Positions 42,490 through 53,436 of a stretch of 64,000 bases of DNA are shown piece by piece. Source of the stretch: Volvariella volvacea V23 (lineage: Eukaryota > Basidiomycota > Agaricomycetes > Agaricales > Pluteaceae); the NCBI GenBank assembly GCA_000349905.1, contig KB722738.1, positions 925,551 to 989,550 of the forward strand, read 5' to 3'. The notes beneath the pieces were generated by a model, which saw only the letters and a program-made list of their open reading frames with translations, was not told the origin of the DNA and did no database searches. The position numbers were made by a program, and so were the translations under genes. How positions within the stretch are numbered: the stretch's first letter is position 1; each line of letters begins with the position of its first letter.

Positions 42490-43935
42490 CTATGCAAGTG
42501 TCCGATTTGCATTGGCATAGCCAGTGCCATAGCAGGAGTACAAAAGTTGAGGGTTCTCTGGATCCAGGGAATCTGTTGCAGCTATTTTGAATGACGTCCC
42601 AAAGAAATCTCGAACATCCCTCAAGAATTGAACACTAAGGGTTGATTAGAAACTTATCAAAGAAAGTCTGGGGGTCACGCTTACGTTCGTTGGGTTGGGG
42701 GAGGCATCCTACACCGACCAACATCTTCACTCCCCAGTACCATCATGAGTAATACCAATGTCTGGTGGCGTCGATCTACACAACCTCCAGCGGTTATTTC
42801 GGAAAGTAAAGCACGCGTTGCTTGTAATCCGATATCCTCAGGTGCCACACCAGGCTTGGAGATGGCCTCTGCGCAGTGCAGTGCGGTCGTTGTGGACTCC
42901 GCAACTAGACTAAGGGCATACCCTGGAGACCTAGTCTGAACGTTAACTAGGAAAGAGTGTACGATGCACCTCACTTACTTCCCGCTCTCATCTCCTTTAT
43001 ATACATCCGAGTATAGGTAAATATCGGGTATGTATCTGTTCAAGATTGATCGCGAGGCCTCAATCATTCGATTTGAAAACTGTGGGTTGACTCGAACCGC
43101 GTGTCTATTTCAATATGACTACCTTGCTCCACTGCTGTGGCAAAAGCTTGTACGTACGCTATGCCTCGTATTCGCTTAATCTTGCCAGGATCGACGAAAT
43201 TTAGAGTCTTGACTTGCTTTACAATGGGGCATATAAATTGCACTTCTCCACCCCCGCTAGGTGAAGCGCCCCGTTTTTTAACCTATTCGGAATTGCTTTA
43301 CTTTCAGGTCTATCCACAATGGTGTGCCACGTACCCGCAGTTCGAGGCCATCACCGATTCCAAACAACTGGAGGTGTGGTAAAGTTACAGTTCTGATAAG
43401 ATCGACCTATTAGCGGTCAATAGTGTGGATCTCTCAGACGAATGCCCAGGAACTTACTGATAGGTCATTTTGGTCCGTCGTTACTCCTCGTATGGTCAGG
43501 TTGACGGGCTTCTTTGCAAAAGGCGCTAGCATGATTACGGGTTCAAGGAAATATCCCACCGATCTGGAGAGAGGGCAGTCGTGTGTCAAAGAACCTCCTG
43601 TGATCACTCCGGGCTTCAGCAGCACGGCAGTGCCTGGCGCATGATCTCAGAGAGGCTCAAGTGTCATTTGGAGAGAGCCGACTCACCAGTAACGGATATC
43701 TCGATGACAGTGCCATTTGTAGCCTTTTCTAGGAGACGCAGTAGACTGACTTCGTAATCTACAGGGCAGTTTAGCACTCAGTACAGCGAGTTAGGCCAGA
43801 TAATGAACCTCGTAGGCCAGGGTTTTTGTCTTCTGACCGAATTTTATCGATTTTGACGTTTTTGCCACTGAGAATAGATAAGACCAATCTCTGCCTGAAC
43901 CATTTGTGACCACTGTAGTGGACCACGGAGGTCAT
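42490..43935 (-). CDS. RCL1: RNA 3'-phosphate cyclase-like protein RCL1 (18S rRNA processing)
   Basis: About eight small exons give roughly 370 residues. MTSVVHYSGHKWFRQRLVLS, then VLLKPGVITGGSLTHDCPLS, RSVGYFLEPVIMLAPFAKK, and near the C-terminus GYALSLVAESTTTALHCAEA, EDIGLQATRALLSEITAGG and VQFLRDVRDFFGTSF mark RCL1. RCL1 resembles RNA cyclase but lacks its activity; it is part of the small-subunit processome with Bms1 and is linked to cleavage at pre-18S site A2. The ending YSCYGTGYANANRTLA is typical. It shares a 129-bp divergent promoter with UBA3. Confidence 0.94.
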
Positions 43936-44064
43936 TAGAGTGGTGTAGAGATAAAATGAATTTTCAAATTACCTAATTAACGCGACGCCGTCAGGGAAGG
44001 CGTTTATTAGGGCGCCCGCCACCGCTCTTGACTCTGTATTACACATCCTTCTCAACCCCTTTCA
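43936..44064. promoter_or_regulatory. Short divergent promoter, RCL1 / UBA3
   Basis: 129 bases separate two start codons facing away from each other. An alternating AT-rich block lies near 43960-43980. No specific site is recognised. Confidence 0.45.
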
Positions 44065-45726
44065 ATGGCTCAAGTGGATACCCTCCCCGCCTCGACCGAC
44101 TGGCAAGGACGCTATGATCATATAGACCAAATTCTTAATACCCCTGGTCCCCGCACGGATGAAGGATTCTTGGCAGGCGATGGGGTATGGAGCTACCCCG
44201 GCTCATAGAGCGATTTGAATTCATGATCTCAACAAACAGGTCAAAGACTTTCTTCGTAACAAAGCCAAGATCCTAGTTATCGGTGCGGGTGGTCTTGGGT
44301 GTGAAATCCTCGCCAACCTGGCTCTTACCGGTTTCAAGGACATTCATGTCATCGATATGGACACCATCGACATTAGCAACTTGAATCGTCAGTTTCTATT
44401 TAGGTATGGCGCGATTAATTCTACATTGATTTGGTGCCTCTAGAACTCGTCAAACAGGCCAAAGGACGTTGGAAGACCCAAAGCTATCGTCGCCTCAGAA
44501 TTCATAATGAACCGGGTCCCTGGTGTTCAGGTCACACCGTGAGTCCCGATCCACGTTCATTTGGGTACAACTTTCCAAATTGACTGCATTCAAGTCACTT
44601 TTGTAAAATACAGGACAAGGATGACAACTTTTATATGCAATTCAACCTTGTCATTTGCGGGCTTGACTCTGTTGAGGCGCGTCGATGGATGAATGCCACC
44701 CTTGTCAACCTTGTGGACCCGGAAAACCCAGAAAGTTTGAAGCCACTCATTGACGGTGGAACTGAAGGTCAGAATTGCATCGCGCCATATGTATCTAAGA
44801 CCTAACTACCTATGGCGTACAGGTTTCAAAGGACAAGCACGCGTCATTCTTCCGACGATTACGTCGTGCTATGAATGTTCTCTTGATATGCTCAACAAAC
44901 CAACGGCCTTCCCTATTTGTACGATCGCCAATACACCCCGTCTTCCTGAGCACTGCATTGAGTGGGCATCTGTTCTAGAGTGGCCCCGTGTCCATAAAGG
45001 TAACAAGAATCCGAAATCTTGTCATGGGTGTCGGCTTACGCAAACCTTGTAGATAAGAAGATGGACACAGATGACCCTGATCACATCAGTTGGCTGTACA
45101 ATGTTGCAGCAGCTCGCGCTAAAGAGTTCAACATTGAGGGTGTGACGTGGTCACTCACTCAAGGTGTTGTTAAGAATATTATCCCCGCTATTGCTTCTAC
45201 AAACGCAATTATCGCAGGTACGTCAGCATTCCATGTCATGGCAATTGCCTATCTGACCATATCTTCAAGCGTCATGCTGTAATGAGGCATTCAAGATCGC
45301 GACCAGCTCTGCTGCCTACCTCAATAACTATTTCATGCTGATTGGGACAGATGGCGTATACTCATATACATTTGAGCATGAGAAGCGTGATGATTGCCCC
45401 GTTTGTGGCGGAGAATCCGTGGATATGACCATTAGCAAGGACCTTAGGGTGGAGCAACTCATTGATTTGCTGGTAGAAAAACAAGACATGTATGCGCACC
45501 ATTCTGTTCCTCTTTGCTTTTACTCACATTCCGTAGTCAAATCAAGAAGCCATCATTATCCACTCCAACAAGGCAGATTTACATGCAGGCACCTCCTCAG
45601 CTCGAGGAAGCAACACGTCCCAACCTCGAGAAAAAGGTTTCGGAGCTTGTAACGGATGGTGGAGAGGTCACGGTCACTGCTAGCACTCTACCTTTCAACC
45701 TGTCTTTGCGCATATCCTATACATAA
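44065..45726 (+). CDS. UBA3: NEDD8-activating enzyme E1 catalytic subunit UBA3
   Basis: About ten exons give roughly 430 residues. The start [20 protein letters not shown] is followed by [20 protein letters not shown], the ATP-binding motif, and [16 protein letters not shown]. Later come [41 protein letters not shown] and the catalytic-cysteine segment [19 protein letters not shown], then [19 protein letters not shown] and the zinc site [15 protein letters not shown]. The C-terminal ubiquitin-fold domain ends SLRISYT. UBA3 with its partner activates NEDD8/Rub1 for transfer to Ubc12 and then cullins. Ubiquitin E1 and SUMO E1 are excluded by length and motif spacing. Confidence 0.96.
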
Positions 45727-45820
45727 GCGCTATCTATTAGTACAAATTCAATTGCTGTACAATACTGCTCCCTGTTCCACAATAGTACGTTCAAAAGGAA
45801 TTACTCCAAAACTGGACCTC

Positions 45821-48107
45821 TTATCGACATATAATTGAAACCCTGCCGTAATCCCCGTTGTCTTTGCCCGCACCCACAGCTACTAACCACTCCTCCAATG
45901 TGGGCCAACCAACCCCAAATCTTACCGATAATTCGTCAGTGTGATGCTCACCATCTAAAAGCGTCAAGAGTTCTGAGGGATAAGGTGTCATCTGTGTTTG
46001 ACTGTCTGCTCTATAGGGCTGTGCCATATTGGGTACTGATGGCGACCTTGATAAACGGGGGCGCGTGGGTGTCAGTATCGAGGACTTGCCTAGGATAGGC
46101 GAGGGAGGAGGGTTGGGAGGAGATATTAACGACTGTCGTCTCGATGGTGGTCTGCCACCACCACTACCTGTAGTATTTGGCCGTGTAGGAGACTCCTGGT
46201 TGGTTAACATGGCAGGAGGCAAGGACGTTAAGGTTGGCGTTGTTTCTTCGCGATAATGATGCAGCCATGAAGACCTCGGGCTTCCTGATTTGTGTAGATC
46301 GCGAGTACGAAGCTGCTCAAGCACCTTTTCGGCTGCACTCGCTCTGCGCGAGCGCTGGGTTGCGGATACGTTAATTGCCGCAGAGCCTTGACCTGCAGTG
46401 GAGATGGCCGCATTCCCCAATTCGAAAGTCACAGGAGGAGCAGGTATAGTTGGTGTCATATTTTGATCTGGGCCCGTGGTGGAAGAAACTGGGTGATAGG
46501 GTCTACCGCGCATAGATGTATCTTGAGGCGGACTCGACGGATGAAAAGCGGAGAAATGGATAGCAGGTCCCGTGAGACTTTGACCACGCTTACGAGGTGC
46601 GGGGAGTTCCTGGGAGGTGGAAATGTCTTTCTCTGTTTGCAGTAGAATAGGCCAACGGTGCACGCGACGGAGGAATCCCTGGCTTTTCGTGAGCATGGAT
46701 TGGGAAGGTATTATGCACGCACTTTAACAACGCCAAAACTGGTAAAGCGGCGAATATCAATACCTAGCTTGTATACTTCATGGCTCTCCATCCATTCAAA
46801 GATAGTTTTACCAGGCTTCATGCGGGAGTAGAGGTGCAGCAACCGTGGCCAATCTGGAATCGGCTTGCCTGAGGGTATGTGCCTTGAGTATGCATTGCGC
46901 CTAGCTGGCGTGATCACCCACCAGGAATGGTCACGTAGGGACCACATTCCTCTTTAACATGTGTCTCGTCTGCCAGCCATTGTATGCTTCGCCGAAGAGT
47001 ATACATGTTCGAATATTGAAATATGTCGATCATCATAATGACTTGATAATACCTAGCGGGCATGAGCATTTCGAACCGAATGAGACTGAGAAATCATTAC
47101 AATAAATGAGATATAGCCTGTTGGGTTAAATTGATGTCACAGTCGGCCAGCTGGGCAATACGACTGACATGATTCGTGCCATCGATATATCGACAAACCT
47201 AAGGATTGATGGGAAGTTGCAAGCTGATGGAGAGGGTGGAATGAAGTTGGTGGTACCTTTGCCATGGTCAGGTCCCAGTTGTCCTCAATACGCTTTGTGA
47301 GGTTGATGAGCGCCAATGGAACTTGCCAGTCCTTTACAGGCAAGGGATTGGGATAAAAGGGAAATATTTTGAGTTCGATGGAATTAAACTGGTCGATAGG
47401 TATCGATGTTTCCGAATAAGAGTTCAGGTCCTCGTATAATTGCTCAAGAATGGCCAGCAATGCAGGCGAATTCTGTGTGTTTGACAAGAAATTTGATTCC
47501 TCCTAGCTACGTAGTCAACTCATGGGGGCAAAGGTGCAGGAGTTTGACGCACCTCGCAAGCAGTCAGGACACGACTAACCTTCCTGACAATTGGCTCATA
47601 GCAGCTAAGATCTGCGGAACGCTCAAAGACGAAGCAAAGATTATATCTAAAATAATAGCGCTTATATTTGCCCATCAACTCGACGGGAAAGCCGATGATG
47701 CGATGATTCTTCGTAGAGCAAGTGACTAGCCTCCCACACAGTGGACTTGGCGGGATGACATACTTTGAAATGTTATCAAAGTTGAACAGCGTCAACGGCG
47801 ATTGCTGCTTCTGTGGCGAGGCGAGAGATCTCCCATTTGACCGGAAGTCCTGAGGGGAAGTTAGAGCAGAATTGCTCGAATGGCGCGAGGACAGGGCTGG
47901 CGCGGTAGGGAATTGGGGAACCGGCGCGACAGGAGACTCTGTCGAGGGGGTCGGGGGGACCGAGGATAAGGCAGAATTAATGGCGGGAACGGCTATGAGG
48001 CCTTCTGGGACCTGATGGACGATTTTTGGGCCGAGTCTGTCGTCGAAGACGGCATAAAAGACGGACTGGATTCTGGGAAGGAAGGAATTTGCACCACCGT
48101 CGGGCAT
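45821..48107 (-). CDS. NPR2: GATOR1/SEACIT subunit NPR2 (NPRL2)
   Basis: Six exons give about 670 residues. The N-terminus FLPRIQSVFYAVFDDRLGPK, IVHQVPEGLIA, then FDNISKYVIPPSPLCGRLV, HRIIGFPVELMGKYKRYYFR and YNLCFVFERSADL are family hallmarks. After splicing, EESNFLS joins AILEQLYEDLNSYSE, followed by VKDWQVPLALINL, WDLTMAKVCRYIDGTNHVSR, MMIDIFQYSNMY and DIRRFTSFGVVKGFLRRVHR. A long Ser/Pro insert precedes the end, GDYGRVSIICR. NPR2 with NPR3 and IML1 acts as a GTPase activator for Gtr1 and so lowers TORC1 activity in amino-acid or nitrogen limitation. The start MPDGGANSF is preferred over a longer in-frame extension (to 48203) because family proteins begin here. Confidence 0.94.
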
Positions 48108-48421
48108 GAGTTGTGTTGCATGTTGTTGATGGCCTGCGCCGACAATGCGCGTCGCGCCTGCCTCGCTGCCTCGTGGCCCTCGATCATGTAATCCCTGCAC
48201 CAACTCATGTGTCCCTTAGCCTCCTTGCCATTTTACACGCTGGATCCGCGCTGGTCCCGTCAGAGACTCTCCTCCAGTATATGAGCATGAGTCTCCTCAC
48301 TTCCTCCCAACTGGCCACCCAACGACTTGCCTCCTCCAGGACCTTCGCCCGCATCACGCTTCTAACCGTCTCTATCGCCACCCTGCTCTCTGTCACCCCG
48401 CTGATTTTGCGACGAGGTCCC
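48108..48421. promoter_or_regulatory. Divergent promoter region, NPR2 / coiled-coil protein
   Basis: 314 bases, pyrimidine-rich on the plus strand toward 48421, as expected of a fungal leader. An in-frame ATG at 48281 could extend the downstream protein. Confidence 0.45.
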
Positions 48422-50977
48422 ATGGCGTCCCTTTCCTATCTTCTCTCCTTGATATACCCAGGTCGGCATGCTCCCCAGCAATCCAATTTCCAACCGACCA
48501 CGAAACTGCCTAAGCCAAATGACCGGGCCCCCACCGGTGCTGACCCCACAGACCAGTCTGCGGACTTGAACATCACTGTGTCCTCAGACTACCTCACCCA
48601 AGGAAGTGGAATCCCCGGACCGTCGGCGAGTTCAGCTAGTTTAACATCTCTTGGTCGGCCTATCGAACTACCTCAGCGAGCTTATGTATCCCCACGATAT
48701 GGCCAGGCCGGCCACCATGCTTCATCTGCCTTCCAGAGCAGAAGGCAGCTATACCGAGCTCCAAGCTCGGACGATATCTCTCGCGTGCCACCACCACGTA
48801 GAGAAAGCGGGGACAGCACTACATCTACATCGAGCGATTCAAGTGGGGAGCCCCACCCCCAGAATATGCAGAATATCCTTGACGGAAGGGAAGTCATTAT
48901 TTCCCATTCTGGTTGGGCCAGGTTCTCCAATGGTAGCCAGTTTGCTGCTGTTCTGGTTGCACTAAACTACGGAAGAGCTATCATTATGAAGGAGCGTGAC
49001 GGCATTCGTGGTGAGGCGCTCCTGGCTGATATGATGGTCCAGAAGACGACGGAGGTAAGTCGACATTGTTATCCTGCGCAGACTCTGCTCAACACTTCCC
49101 TCAGGACGTTGTCTCCATCTGCTCAGTATGGAAGGAAGAAGAGCAGTTGCAAGTCGATGAAATTCATAAAACCCCGTATTTCAGAGATTTCATGGCTCTG
49201 CGCAAACTCCACTATGGGCAACCTGGTGTGGGTTTTGCGTCTATGCTACAGTAGGTTGCCTAACCTTCGCTGTTTAATCATGTTGCTGAAAAGGTGCAGC
49301 GAGCTAAAATCAACTAATCCTGATCGCGTGTCGATCGCTGTCATCACTAGCCCACTCGAAACCATCGTCTGCATCAAAGTTCCCACATCCCATGGCGACA
49401 TCTTCGTCGTTTTCGACCCACTCACTAAGCCTGAACACCCTTCAGGGAGCGGTCTGATTTTCAACAACTCCCTTGACTCCACTTCTACACGGCTCAGCGC
49501 TATCTTTGCTGTTGACGGTCCAGAACTACCGTACGACTGGCAAAGTGAAGTCCCTGGAAGTTATTCTGCCCATATTTTCTCGGCTCAGGAAACGGAGGAC
49601 GACCCACTCACTGCTAACCCCATTCTCAAGGAACTCAGCGCAAGTCTGCTTAAGCTTCAAGATTCGCTGGCTGAAACTACCGCTCAGAGCGAGTCACTGA
49701 AGTTGGAGAAGCGTCGACTAGAGGCTGCGCTTGAGGTGGAAAGGCGAATAGTCGCGGACGTCAAGCACGAAGCTAAAGAGGTTGAAGACGCTCAGAAGTT
49801 GCGTATAGAAGATCTGCTATCCCAAAACCGCGACCTACTTGAACAAGTCGAATCACATGGTTTGGATATACAAGCACACCTGGATAGAATCAAGCTACTC
49901 GAGAGGGAGCACCAAAACACGATTTCCCTGAACGAGCGGAAGAAAGCCGAAAGCGAGGACGCAATTCGGCTGCAATCTGAACACATTGACTCGCTTGAAA
50001 AGAAGGTCGACGCTCTCACGAAGGAGATGGATCGTCGCCAGAGGAAGCGCGAGGAGAAGTTGGCAGAACGGACGAAGAAGATCAAAGAGTTGGAGGAGGA
50101 AGTCCAGCGAACTCTCGCTGAGTCGCAGGAGGCGAACCGAATAGCCGAAGAAAAAGTGGCGACACAGAAAACTGAAATTGATCAATTTACTCAAGAGGTC
50201 AGTCAACTAAAGGAGGATAAACGACAGCAGACGTGCAAGTACGAAGAGCTGATATCTAGTCACGCTGAGCAATTGAGCTCCCTAGGGGTTCAGCAAGAGG
50301 CTATCGCTGTTGCTCGTGACGCAGCTCAAGACATGGCCGCAAAACAAGCTCAAAAGCTTCGAGAACTCGAACGAGAGCTCGCGCGAGCGCAACAAGATTT
50401 GGCGACCGTCACGCGACATAAGGATTCCTTGGAGAGCGCGAAACAGAACATCAGCGAAGAGTTGAAACAGTCGCAAGACGAGGTCTTGAGGCTAAAGAGT
50501 CTCCATGAGAAAGAAGCCAGACAATGGCAGACTGAGCAGATAGATTTGGTAGAACAGATAAAGCGGTGGCAACAAAGGGTGAAGGAGCTGGAGGAGACTG
50601 AACGCCAACGTATTGGTGATGCTGAAGAATACCAAAGGAGGATCGACAGCCTTAATGGTGAAAACCGCCGCCTTCAAGCCACCGTGGATGACCAAGCACG
50701 GGCTATTGAAGCCCAAGCAGAGTCACCAGAACCCGAGAGTGCTCCACCTCCATCACAAAGCCGCCTCAAAAAGAGGGAATCAACGACAAGTCTTCGACTC
50801 CTCCGAAAGGATGCTTTGACATCGCGCACCAGCCTGTTCACTAAATCTGCAGATAAGGCTCAGTCCAAGATTAATGACGAAGCTGTCCCTCCTGTCCCTC
50901 CGCTTAACGAGAACTTAAAGTCTTCCTCCTTCCTCTCTCGCTTTGGAAAGGGACGTCGCCAGGTTACAACAGGTTAA
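48422..50977 (+). CDS. Long coiled-coil protein with a conserved globular N-terminal domain
   Basis: Three exons give about 820 residues from MASLSYLLSLIYPG. A disordered Ser/Pro region of about 150 residues is followed by a globular domain of about 200 residues: ILDGREVIISHSGWARFSNG, FAAVLVALNYGRAI, ADMMVQKTTEDVVSICSVW, VDEIHKTPYFRDFMALRKLH, SIAVITSPLETIVCIKVPT, and DIFVVFDPLTKPEHPSGSG. The rest is a long coiled coil (for example ELERELARAQQDLATVTRHK) with a basic Ser-rich tail ending FLSRFGKGRRQVTTG. I recall similar globular domains in fungal RING and coiled-coil proteins but cannot name a function. The intron pair at about 49054-49099 and 49252-49294 is required; reading through would give a different, unlikely frame. 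An upstream ATG at 48281 would add a hydrophobic stretch and is not preferred. Confidence 0.82.
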   Translation: MASLSYLLSLIYPGRHAPQQSNFQPTTKLPKPNDRAPTGADPTDQSADLNITVSSDYLTQGSGIPGPSASSASLTSLGRPIELPQRAYVSPRYGQAGHHASSAFQSRRQLYRAPSSDDISRVPPPRRESGDSTTSTSSDSSGEPHPQNMQNILDGREVIISHSGWARFSNGSQFAAVLVALNYGRAIIMKERDGIRGEALLADMMVQKTTEVSRHCYPAQTLLNTSLRTLSPSAQYGRKKSSCKSMKFIKPRISEISWLCANSTMGNLVWVLRLCYSRLPNLRCLIMLLKRCSELKSTNPDRVSIAVITSPLETIVCIKVPTSHGDIFVVFDPLTKPEHPSGSGLIFNNSLDSTSTRLSAIFAVDGPELPYDWQSEVPGSYSAHIFSAQETEDDPLTANPILKELSASLLKLQDSLAETTAQSESLKLEKRRLEAALEVERRIVADVKHEAKEVEDAQKLRIEDLLSQNRDLLEQVESHGLDIQAHLDRIKLLEREHQNTISLNERKKAESEDAIRLQSEHIDSLEKKVDALTKEMDRRQRKREEKLAERTKKIKELEEEVQRTLAESQEANRIAEEKVATQKTEIDQFTQEVSQLKEDKRQQTCKYEELISSHAEQLSSLGVQQEAIAVARDAAQDMAAKQAQKLRELERELARAQQDLATVTRHKDSLESAKQNISEELKQSQDEVLRLKSLHEKEARQWQTEQIDLVEQIKRWQQRVKELEETERQRIGDAEEYQRRIDSLNGENRRLQATVDDQARAIEAQAESPEPESAPPPSQSRLKKRESTTSLRLLRKDALTSRTSLFTKSADKAQSKINDEAVPPVPPLNENLKSSSFLSRFGKGRRQVTTG

Positions 50978-51148
50978 GGTAATGTCAGTCCCAAAGACCA
51001 TAGCTTTGTACTTGTATCATTTATTATATTTGTATTGTGGTACTGTAGTACTTTCGCGTACGCGTGTGACTGCTATGTAACTCTTGCTCCTCTCACCATC
51101 TCGCCTAAAAGCTGCATTTCTTGTGGAGTTGAAGTCCGAGAACTTCGC

Positions 51149-52510
51149 ATGAACCCAGCTGGCTTCCAAATCCTCTCTCTTCCTAGGGCACAAGTCTCAT
51201 TAGCAGCAGTCCTAAAATGCGGTCAATCCTTCCGCTGGGCAGCTATTCCGTTGCCACAAGATAATACGAATACCCAGCCAAATATGGAGTATCGTCTCTG
51301 CTTGCGGGACCGAGTGGTTTGTTTGCGACAAGACAATTCTGCACTGTTTTATCGGAGCGTGTTTCCTGACCCTCAGCCAACCTCAGAGCAACTGGTGACA
51401 AGGAACGAAGAGACGTTACATTGGCTACGAGACTACTTTCAGTTAGATGTAGACTTGCCGAAGTTATACCAGCAATGGGCGGAACGCGATAAAGTTTTTG
51501 CGTCCATGCAGGATCGGTTTGGTGGAATTAGGATGCTAAGGCAGGACCCATGGGAGACCTTGATATGGTGAGTCGTCCAGGTGGCAGTTGCTTTTGACTT
51601 TTCTAATAGCACCAATCACTCATAGTTTCATATGCTCTTCGAATAATAACATTGCAAGGATAACGAAGATGGTGTCCTCACTATGCAGGACTTTCTCTCC
51701 CCCTTTGCTTTCGATTCAAGGTGATGCCCAAGAAGAGGTATACCATGCTTTCCCGCCCCCTTCTGCACTTGCAACCGACGGTGTGGCCGCCACTCTGCGC
51801 TCTCTTGGATTTGGATACCGTGCGGAATTCATCCACCGCACTGCGAAGATGCTCGTTGAGAACCATGGTTCGACAATGCCCACAGGCAAAGTTGCGGAGC
51901 CACCTGAACTTTGGTTGCGAGAACTCAGGGAGGTACCTACCGAACAAGCTAGACAGGAACTTCTGAACTTTGTAGGCGTCGGACGAAAGGTTGCAGATTG
52001 TATTCTCCTCATGAGTTTAGATAAAGTGAGTGTGAAAAAAAGGCTACGCATGCATCAGCCTGATTTCGCGCTCTGGTAGCGAGAAGTCGTTCCTGTTGAT
52101 ACCCATGTCCATCAGATAGCTATTAAGCATTATGGTTTCAAGGGATCGCCTGGTAAGATGACCCCGCAGATATACGACAAAGTGGCTACGAAATTTGCAG
52201 AGGTATGGGGGGAACATGCTGGGTGGGCTCATTCGGTACGATCTGATTGGTCCCCAAGGTCTCCTAGTTTCCTGATGTAGAAACCAAGGTCTTGTTCACC
52301 GCTGATTTGAAATCTTTCTCCTCCTACGGACTTCCTACGCCACCTCTTTCTGACACCAACGGCGGCACGCCCAGGCAACCAGAGTCACCCTCTGACTCCC
52401 AATCGGAGAACCCAAGATCAATGGCTACTGGCTCGAAGAAGCGGCAACTCCGGACTGCAGACTTAGATGCGCCTAGGCCCAGGACGAGGAGAAAACGCTC
52501 TTACATTTAG
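51149..52510 (+). CDS. OGG1: 8-oxoguanine DNA glycosylase OGG1
   Basis: Four exons give about 395 residues. The N-terminal domain has FQILSLPRAQVSLAAVLKCG, QSFRW, then DPWETLI joined to FICSSNNNIARITKMVSSL. The helix-hairpin-helix-GPD core is LLNFVGVGRKVADCILLMSL with the catalytic Lys in GRKVADC, and VVPVDTHVHQIAIKHYG holds the catalytic Asp. The enzyme removes 8-oxoguanine opposite C and nicks the abasic site. After the glycosylase core the tail has many Ser/Pro residues and a basic end (KKRQLRTADL, RPRTRRKRSYI) that reads like a nuclear-localisation signal. The start at 51149 begins the conserved MNPAGFQILSLP; the open frame extends upstream, so an earlier start cannot be excluded. Confidence 0.95.
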
Positions 52511-52647
52511 TCTGGTGTATGGCTGCTATCATAATCTTAACCTGAATCAACCGCCTGTTTAAGACCATTGGTGGAGATGTGAGATCGAGCTTGTGGGTAC
52601 CGCCTAGTAAGACTCGTCATACCGAGCTACTCATGACGTAGACCAAC

Positions 52648-52665
52648 GAATATTCCTCAAACTTC
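52648..52665 (+). promoter_or_regulatory. Heat shock element upstream of the Hsp20 gene
   Basis: GAA-n2-TTC at 52648-52655, then TTC at 52663-52665 in the same 5-bp phase, so units 1, 2 and 4 of a heat shock element match and unit 3 does not. It lies 62-79 bases upstream of the start codon. Confidence 0.6.
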
Positions 52666-52681
52666 TGGTATCGCATTGCGG

Positions 52682-52688
52682 TATATAA
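52682..52688 (+). promoter_or_regulatory. TATA box of the Hsp20 gene
   Basis: TATATAA, 39-45 bases upstream of the start codon and about 17 bases downstream of the heat shock element, a normal order for an inducible fungal promoter. Confidence 0.6.
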
Positions 52689-52726
52689 CTACCATCACGA
52701 CGTGTCATGGTATCTCAAAGACAACC

Positions 52727-53291
52727 ATGTCTGTCTTATTTTACGAACCTTTTTACGACTTGGAGCGCTTCTTTGACGACCGGATCACCCGCCCCGACAC
52801 TGGGGGTGGGCAAATCCAGCGCCGCCAAGCCGACATCGGTGAGGGTGGGGGCGCTGTACGCTCTTTGAAACTCAGGTACGCTGCAGTGCATTCAATTTTC
52901 TCCGCATGTGAAATAAGCAACACAGGATGGACCTACATGAGGATATGGAGAAGAATTGCGTTACGGCCACGTTTGAGCTTCCTGGTTTGGGCAAGGACCA
53001 GGTTAGTATCAATGTACAGAACGGTCGCTTGACCGTGTCCGGCGAAAGTAAGATGTTGGATGATTGCAAGCAAGGCCAATGGGCAGTGAGGGAGCGTCGC
53101 TACGGCCCGTTCTCGCGCACTCTGCAACTTCCTCCTGGTATCAAGGTGAGTTCGTCATTGCGGATAGAAATGTTTGCTCATTATCTGCATAGGAGGATCA
53201 AATCAAGGCTCAGATGAATAACGGGGTTTTATGCGTCACATTTCCCAAAACCAGCCCCGAGGCAGCGCCCAAGAAGATTACTGTTGCCTAA
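52727..53291 (+). CDS. Small heat shock protein (Hsp20/alpha-crystallin family)
   Basis: Three exons give about 155 residues. The alpha-crystallin domain runs from MDLHEDMEKNCVTATFELPG through DQVSINVQNGRLTVSGES and RRYGPFSRTLQLPPGIKED to MNNGVLCVTFPKTSPE, ending KKITVA. The N-terminus MSVLFYEPFYDLERFFDD is a typical short oligomerisation arm. Small heat shock proteins hold unfolded proteins without ATP. The C-terminal I-x-V/I anchor is weak (ITVA), as in several fungal members. A heat shock element and TATA box upstream suggest stress induction. Confidence 0.95.
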
Positions 53292-53436
53292 ATGTAACTT
53301 GTAGCAACGAATTGGTATCGTGTATTGTAGATTGTATTCGTAGCACAATTCAAGTGTTGAGCAAAGTCGGTGTTCATCGGGCCGGAAAGCTGTGACCGAT
53401 CAGCGTGTCCTTGGGATCGGATTGATATCTCGACTG

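Noticed and set aside
48113..48421. N-terminal extension of the coiled-coil protein from an ATG only 5 bp from the NPR2 start
   Set aside because: It would leave no room for a promoter or leader, the encoded sequence has no conserved features, and MASLSYLLSL gives a better start.
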